Source: Leucobacter sp. Psy1
GTDB taxonomy: Bacteria > Actinomycetota > Actinomycetes > Actinomycetales > Microbacteriaceae
DNA: 64,000 nt
NCBI RefSeq assembly: GCF_020096995.1
Contig: NZ_CP083692.1
Coordinates: 930,001 to 994,000, forward strand
Direction of reading: 5' to 3'
A model generated the notes under the pieces. That model saw only the letters and a list, made by a program, of their open reading frames with translations. It ran no database searches and had not been told where the DNA came from. Of the stretch, positions 59,950 to 64,000 are shown in pieces (the stretch's first letter is position 1; the number at the start of each line of letters is the position of its first letter). The position numbers were made by a program, and so were the translations under genes.

Positions 59950-61263
59950 CTATGGGCCCGCGGTCGTGCCGCGCTCGGCGTGCGCCGCCGACTGCAGCAG
60001 GCGCACGAGTTCATCGAGCCAGGAACCCACGTGCTCGCGCGCTTCCCGTGTGTCGGGATATCTGCACCTCAGGTGCAGGCCCGACTCGTCCAGGATGAAC
60101 CACAGCATGACGCCGTCGGTACGGATCGTGGCGCCGACGTACTGCGCCTCGAGGGATGTCGCGTCGATGCGCACCGGGAGGCGTCTCAAGTCGAGCCAGG
60201 AGATCGCGAACATGCCGGGCGCCTCGGGCATGCCGCCCCACGGTTCCAAGACTTCCTCAAGCGGCCAGGACCCGAGGCGGACGGCTTCGCGCACCGCGGC
60301 CGCGCACGCCGCGGGATCCGGATCCGCAGATTCGAGCACCGAGTTCGTGATGAACCAGCCGACGGAGGCGTACCAGGTGTCGTCGAAGCGACTGTGGACG
60401 GGGAATACCGCGCGCAGCGGTAGCGCCGCGAGATCGCGGGTCGCGGTGGTCATCGCCGAAACGGCGAGGGAGAGCGTGGAGACGCCGAAACCGCGCGCCC
60501 GCTCGGCGAACGCGTCGCTGTCGGCGACATCGAAGACGTCGCGCACCTCGACGCGTTCGGGCTGGGCACCACCGGAGCCGAGCGGCAGGGGGAACCGGGG
60601 CATCACGCCGCCGCTCCCGTCGATCACCTCGGCCCATCGCTGCCGCACCTCGGGCGGTGCAGCGTCGTGGCCGCGGAGCACGAGGGTGTGCTCTGCGAAC
60701 GCGGCTGCCTCCGGAAGCTCGGCAACGGTACCGGAGCGGGCGGCCTCGAGAGCCGCCAGGAAGTCTCGAGCGATGACCAGCATGGACCACATGTCGACGT
60801 GGGCGTGATCGGCACCGATCACGATGGTCGGTCCTGCCGCGGTCTCGAGTACGCACAGGCGATGCGACGGACGGTCGAACGGGGCGCAGTGCCGATCGAG
60901 GACATCGCGAACGGCGTCGTTGACCGCCTGACCCGGCGCGATCGTGTGCTCGACCCATGCCCCTGGCCGCACCTCGACCTCGTGCAACCGGGGTTCCCCG
61001 TCGGCGCCCGGAATGAAGACGGAGCGGAGTGTGCCGTGCCGTTCGATGACCGCGAGCCATGCGGTTGCGAGCAGATCCCTGGGCAGAGGTTCACGCAGCC
61101 TGAACGACAGTGCCATCCAGGAGCCGGGTCGATCTCCGTCGCGCAGGTGTCGCCGCTGATCGAACGAGATCGGCAGTTCGCGGCCGGGCCGGGACAGGGT
61201 AACGTCATACCCGAGCAGCCTCCCGAAGGGGAGACGCAGGTGCGCAACGTTGGTCAACCGCAT
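59950..61263 (-). CDS. Stand-alone condensation-domain superfamily protein
   Basis: A 437-residue CoA-dependent acyltransferase/NRPS condensation-fold protein. The active-site motif HxxxD occurs in 'IGADHAHVDMWSM' (His153 to Asp157). Other family features are 'ATAWLAVIERHGTLRSVFI' (first core) and a C-terminal 'DDTWYASVGWFITNSVLES' matching the second-lobe 'VG-NT' element. No adenylation or carrier domain is nearby. Relatives make acyl esters, amides or surface lipids (PapA-like). The substrate is unknown. It is followed by the HAD gene. Confidence 0.8.
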   Translation of the reverse strand: MRLTNVAHLRLPFGRLLGYDVTLSRPGRELPISFDQRRHLRDGDRPGSWMALSFRLREPLPRDLLATAWLAVIERHGTLRSVFIPGADGEPRLHEVEVRPGAWVEHTIAPGQAVNDAVRDVLDRHCAPFDRPSHRLCVLETAAGPTIVIGADHAHVDMWSMLVIARDFLAALEAARSGTVAELPEAAAFAEHTLVLRGHDAAPPEVRQRWAEVIDGSGGVMPRFPLPLGSGGAQPERVEVRDVFDVADSDAFAERARGFGVSTLSLAVSAMTTATRDLAALPLRAVFPVHSRFDDTWYASVGWFITNSVLESADPDPAACAAAVREAVRLGSWPLEEVLEPWGGMPEAPGMFAISWLDLRRLPVRIDATSLEAQYVGATIRTDGVMLWFILDESGLHLRCRYPDTREAREHVGSWLDELVRLLQSAAHAERGTTAGP

Positions 61264-61331
61264 GGCGGTACTCTATCCCCTGTGGAGGCCGCGAGCGTTG
61301 CGGATCTTCCCGGTGAACACAAGGAGTGCCG

Positions 61332-62159
61332 ATGCCGACCTTTGCCGTTCCAGGTGCCGAACTGGAGGTGGAGCTCAGCGACGAGGGCGGCCGCCCCGTG
61401 GTCCAGCTGCACGGATTGACCTCGAGTCGCTACCGCGACCGGGTGCTCGATCTCGATCTGGGGCGCGGTCTGAGCGGGACACGGCTGCTGCGGTACGACG
61501 CCCGCGGGCACGGACACTCGTCAGGACGGGCGGTTCCCGACGACTACACCTGGCCCCACCTCGCCGAGGATCTGCTGCGGGTGCTCGACCACTGGTTCCC
61601 CGGTGAGCAGGTGCACGGAGTCGGGCCGTCGATGGGGTGCGCGACCCTCCTCCACGCGGCCGTGCGAGAGCCTGACCGCTTCAGCGGCTTCACGCTGCTG
61701 CTGCCGCCGACCGCGTGGGAATCACGGGCCGCTCGCGCCGCAGAGTACGAGCGGTCGGCAGCCTACATCGAAGCGCACAGTCTCGAGAGCTGGGTGCAGT
61801 CGGGACGGGACGCACCCGAACCGCCTGCGACGATCGGACACCCTGAGACCTGGCCGGAGGTTCCGGAACGCACCCTCCCATCGATTCTGAGAGGCGCCGC
61901 GGCGAGCGATCTGCCGGCGCCGGCGCGCATCGCCGGACTCACCATCCCGACGACGGTCCTCGCCTGGAGCGGAGACGCCGCGCACCCGGTGTCGACAGCC
62001 GAGCGGCTCGCCCAGCTGATCCCTGGCGCGACTCTCTCCGTCGCCCACACGCCGGAAGATGTCTCGTCGTGGCCCCAGGTGTTGGCCGACGATGTGGCTC
62101 GCGCCTCGACTCGGGGGGCGTCTTCCGGAACTCAGCCTCGTGTGACGTCAGTCTGTTGA
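61332..62159 (+). CDS. Alpha/beta hydrolase
   Basis: A 275-residue alpha/beta-fold hydrolase. 'VVQLHGLTSSRYRDRV' is the oxyanion loop, 'LLRYDARGHGHSSGRAVPDD' the next conserved strand, and the nucleophile elbow is 'HGVGPSMGCATLLHAA' (Ser in G-x-S-x-G). An acid-base pair is near 'LAWSGDAAHPVS' and 'LSVAHTPEDVSSW', where a His-Thr-Pro replaces the usual G-x-G-H. ATG 61332 is 5 nt from AAGGAG. It overlaps the convergent flavin monooxygenase gene by 12 bp. Confidence 0.85.
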   Translation: MPTFAVPGAELEVELSDEGGRPVVQLHGLTSSRYRDRVLDLDLGRGLSGTRLLRYDARGHGHSSGRAVPDDYTWPHLAEDLLRVLDHWFPGEQVHGVGPSMGCATLLHAAVREPDRFSGFTLLLPPTAWESRAARAAEYERSAAYIEAHSLESWVQSGRDAPEPPATIGHPETWPEVPERTLPSILRGAAASDLPAPARIAGLTIPTTVLAWSGDAAHPVSTAERLAQLIPGATLSVAHTPEDVSSWPQVLADDVARASTRGASSGTQPRVTSVC

Positions 62160-63584
62160 TTCACGAGCGCTGTCGTCGATGGTCGACAGCGGCGCACCGA
62201 CCCGGTACTGGGCGCCACGATGATCCTCGGGAAGTCGGTCGCCCGCGCCGAAGAGCTTCTGCCGGAGCGTGCCCTCGGCGTACTCGGTGGGGTAGACGCC
62301 GCGTCGCTGGAGTTCGGGCACGACGTACTCGACGACATCCTCGAATGTGCCAGGCGTCACCGCGTATGCGAGGTTGAATCCGTCGACTCCCGTCTCGGCA
62401 ACGATCCGTTCGAGCTCATCCGCGACGGTCGAAGCCGAGCCCACCACGGTTGCTCCAAGACCGGCGATGCCGTTCCGCTCCACCATGTCCCGGATCGTCC
62501 AGGCACGACCCTCTGGGTTGTCCGCCTGGAATGCCGCGACGGTCGACTGGATCGCGTTGCTCCGCACGTTTCCGAGCGGCTCGTCGAGGTCGTACTGGGA
62601 GAGGTCGATCCCCATCCATCCCGAGAGGAACGTCAACGCACCCTCGGGGCTGACGTACGACAGGTAGTCCTGGTGCTTCGCCCGAGCGAGCTCGTCGGTC
62701 TCGTCGACGATGATCGTGAGGAGGAGGTAGATTTTCGCGGCTTCAGGGGAGCGACCCGCGTCGGCCAGTGCTGATCTGATTGCGTCGACGCTCGCTCGGG
62801 CGACCGCGTTCGTCGGGGAGGCGATGAAGATCGCCTCCGCATTCTGAGCGGCGAATCGAATCCCGCGGCTCGAGGCGCCCGCCTGGAAGACCAGCGGCGT
62901 GCGTTGCGGCGATGGTTCGGAGAGATGGATTCCCGGCACGGCGAAGTGCGTGCCCCGGTGGCCGATGTGGTGCACCTTGTCGGGATCGGCGAAGATGCCG
63001 CGCTCGCGATCGCGAAGCACTGCACCGTCCTCCCAAGACCCCTCGAGCAGTTTGTAGACGACCTCGAGATACTCGTCTGCGTGCTCGTAGCGCTGATCGT
63101 GCTCCATCTGGTCGTGCTGACCGAGGTTGCGCGCTGCCGAGGGGAGATAGCCGGTCACGACGTTCCAGCCCACGCGGCCCTTCGTCAGGTGGTCGAGGGT
63201 GGAAAGCCGACGCGCGAAGGGGACGGGGTGCTCGTAGGCGGTTCCCGCCGTGATCCCGAAGCCCACATGCTCCGTCACCGCGGCCATCACCGCAGCGAGC
63301 TGGACTGGATCGTTGACCGGGACCTGTGCACCGTTCCGAATCGCCGCGACGTCGTTCCCTCCGAAGACATCGTAGGTGCCGAGTACGTCGGCGATGAAGA
63401 TGCTATCGAACAGTCCACGCTCGGCCACCCGGGCCAGGTGGGTCCAGTACTCGATGTCCTTGTACTGCCACGCACGGTCGTCTGGATGGCGCCAGAGGCC
63501 TGAACTCTGGTGGGCCACGCAGTTCATGTCGAAGGCGTTGAGCCTGATGTGCTGGCGGGACGGTGCCGTTGAGGATGCTGGCAT
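62148..63584 (-). CDS. LLM flavin-dependent monooxygenase, NtaA/SnaA/DszA family
   Basis: A 478-residue FMNH2-dependent monooxygenase. Family features include 'LNAFDMNCVAHQSSGLWRHP', 'LARVAERGLFDSIFIADVLG', 'EHPVPFARRLSTLDHLTKGR' with 'VGWNVVTGYLPSAARNLG', and 'PLVFQAGASSRGIRFAAQNA'. This group includes nitrilotriacetate, dibenzothiophene-sulfone and dimethyl-sulfide monooxygenases. ATG 63584 follows AAGGAGCTCC. No flavin reductase gene lies beside it in the window. A role in organosulfur or chelator use is possible; the exact substrate is not determined. Confidence 0.9.
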   Translation of the reverse strand: MPASSTAPSRQHIRLNAFDMNCVAHQSSGLWRHPDDRAWQYKDIEYWTHLARVAERGLFDSIFIADVLGTYDVFGGNDVAAIRNGAQVPVNDPVQLAAVMAAVTEHVGFGITAGTAYEHPVPFARRLSTLDHLTKGRVGWNVVTGYLPSAARNLGQHDQMEHDQRYEHADEYLEVVYKLLEGSWEDGAVLRDRERGIFADPDKVHHIGHRGTHFAVPGIHLSEPSPQRTPLVFQAGASSRGIRFAAQNAEAIFIASPTNAVARASVDAIRSALADAGRSPEAAKIYLLLTIIVDETDELARAKHQDYLSYVSPEGALTFLSGWMGIDLSQYDLDEPLGNVRSNAIQSTVAAFQADNPEGRAWTIRDMVERNGIAGLGATVVGSASTVADELERIVAETGVDGFNLAYAVTPGTFEDVVEYVVPELQRRGVYPTEYAEGTLRQKLFGAGDRLPEDHRGAQYRVGAPLSTIDDSARESTD

Positions 63585-63715
63585 GAACGGAGCTCCTTCG
63601 GAGTGGGACAGCGCCGTTCACCACGGCCCGTGCATCCGAACCTACTCATCCTTCGCGCGAAGGGCATTCTCCTGCGATCAGTGTTGCGTCGTGTGACGGA
63701 CAGGCGTCGAGCCCG

Positions 63716-64000
63716 CTAGATAGTCATGGTTCCTGATTCGAGGCGTTGCTTCACTCCTGAGAGGAATCGTCCGGCGTCCGCGCCATCGATGATGCGGTGG
63801 TCGTAGCTCAGCGAGAGGAACATCAGATCGCGGGGCTCGATGCGCTCGTTCCCGTCGGAACCGATGACGACCGCGGGTCGGCGCGCGAGCGATCCGATGC
63901 CGAGGATGGCGGACTGCGGCTGGTTGATGATCGGGGTGTCGAGGAGCGTGCCGACGGACCCGTAGTTGGTGACGGTGAAGGTGCCACCCGACAGCTCCTC
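63716..64000 (-). CDS. 2-oxoacid dehydrogenase E2 acyltransferase, C-terminal part (partial)
   Basis: The last 94 residues of a dihydrolipoamide acyltransferase, cut by the window end. '[20 protein letters not shown]', '[20 protein letters not shown]' and the active-site '[19 protein letters not shown]' (His and Asp of DHRxxDG) identify the catalytic domain. It transfers succinyl or acetyl groups from lipoyl to CoA. Whether it is the pyruvate, oxoglutarate or branched-chain enzyme cannot be told from this part. The 131-bp gap to the monooxygenase gene holds nothing else evident. Confidence 0.92.
   Translation of the reverse strand, partial: EELSGGTFTVTNYGSVGTLLDTPIINQPQSAILGIGSLARRPAVVIGSDGNERIEPRDLMFLSLSYDHRIIDGADAGRFLSGVKQRLESGTMTI

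Noticed and set aside
1-64000. CRISPR arrays, tRNA or rRNA genes, insertion sequences, prophage or integrase genes
   Set aside because: I looked for regular direct repeats, cloverleaf-like CCA-ended segments and transposase motifs and saw none that hold up. A covariance-model scan would be needed to exclude small RNAs.

Overview
The window is high-GC, densely packed bacterial chromosome with frequent GTG starts, many ATGA/GTGA start-stop overlaps and several probably leaderless genes. An IdeR/DtxR-type iron box, a Zur-type zinc box, an actinobacterial ECF transporter and a DUF2945 protein point to a Gram-positive actinobacterium, most likely Microbacteriaceae (Leucobacter/Microbacterium-like). 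The family is an inference; no rRNA or tRNA gene was seen to anchor it.

Region 1 (1-14.2 kb): an MscS-type channel, then a Cys-type sulfatase with its formylglycine-generating enzyme, then three SulP anion transporters interleaved with two GAP/Sap-like membrane proteins, a SHOCT protein and a DUF6325-like protein, then a DUF389 protein and a large membrane protein. The likely theme is sulfate-ester cleavage and anion traffic or envelope stress. Region 2 (14.2-19.9 kb): a MalT-like LuxR regulator, an AI-2E family exporter and small housekeeping genes.

Region 3 (19.9-25.9 kb): a zinc-uptake locus, aztABCD-like. A CobW-like protein and the ATPase run one way; the permease, a beta-propeller lipoprotein, the solute-binding protein and a second AztD-type lipoprotein run the other. 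A Zur-like palindrome lies in the 55-bp divergent gap. Region 4 (25.9-28.2 kb): a decayed M23 peptidase pseudogene, then a secreted protein with a C-terminal His-His nuclease-like domain and a small acidic partner gene. This is a probable polymorphic toxin/immunity pair and the most novel item in the window.

Region 5 (28.2-33.4 kb): a DedA/TVP38-like protein, an MFS-MerR-SDR operon, and an aldo/keto reductase divergent from a TetR gene with two operator palindromes between them. Region 6 (33.4-43.3 kb): a catabolic cluster of two serine hydrolases, two MFS acid transporters, a metallo-beta-lactamase-fold hydrolase, a GntR/FCD regulator, a carboxymuconolactone-decarboxylase-like protein, a beta-hydroxyacid dehydrogenase and two SDRs. 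A 20-bp motif repeated with one mismatch upstream of the first gene and of the regulator suggests one regulon; the substrate is unknown.

Region 7 (43.3-49.2 kb): a monooxygenase-like membrane protein, then an IdeR-boxed siderophore ABC importer and a convergent MFS gene. Region 8 (49.2-58.7 kb): TetR regulators, a DHFR-like reductase, an alpha/beta hydrolase, then a GbsR/MarR - nucleoside hydrolase - ECF transporter operon whose fused ATPase has one intact and one degenerate ATP site. Region 9 (58.7-64 kb): a tiny secreted two-Cys protein, a HAD phosphatase next to a stand-alone condensation-domain protein, an alpha/beta hydrolase, an NtaA/DszA-type flavin monooxygenase, and the C-terminus of a 2-oxoacid dehydrogenase E2 running off the window end.
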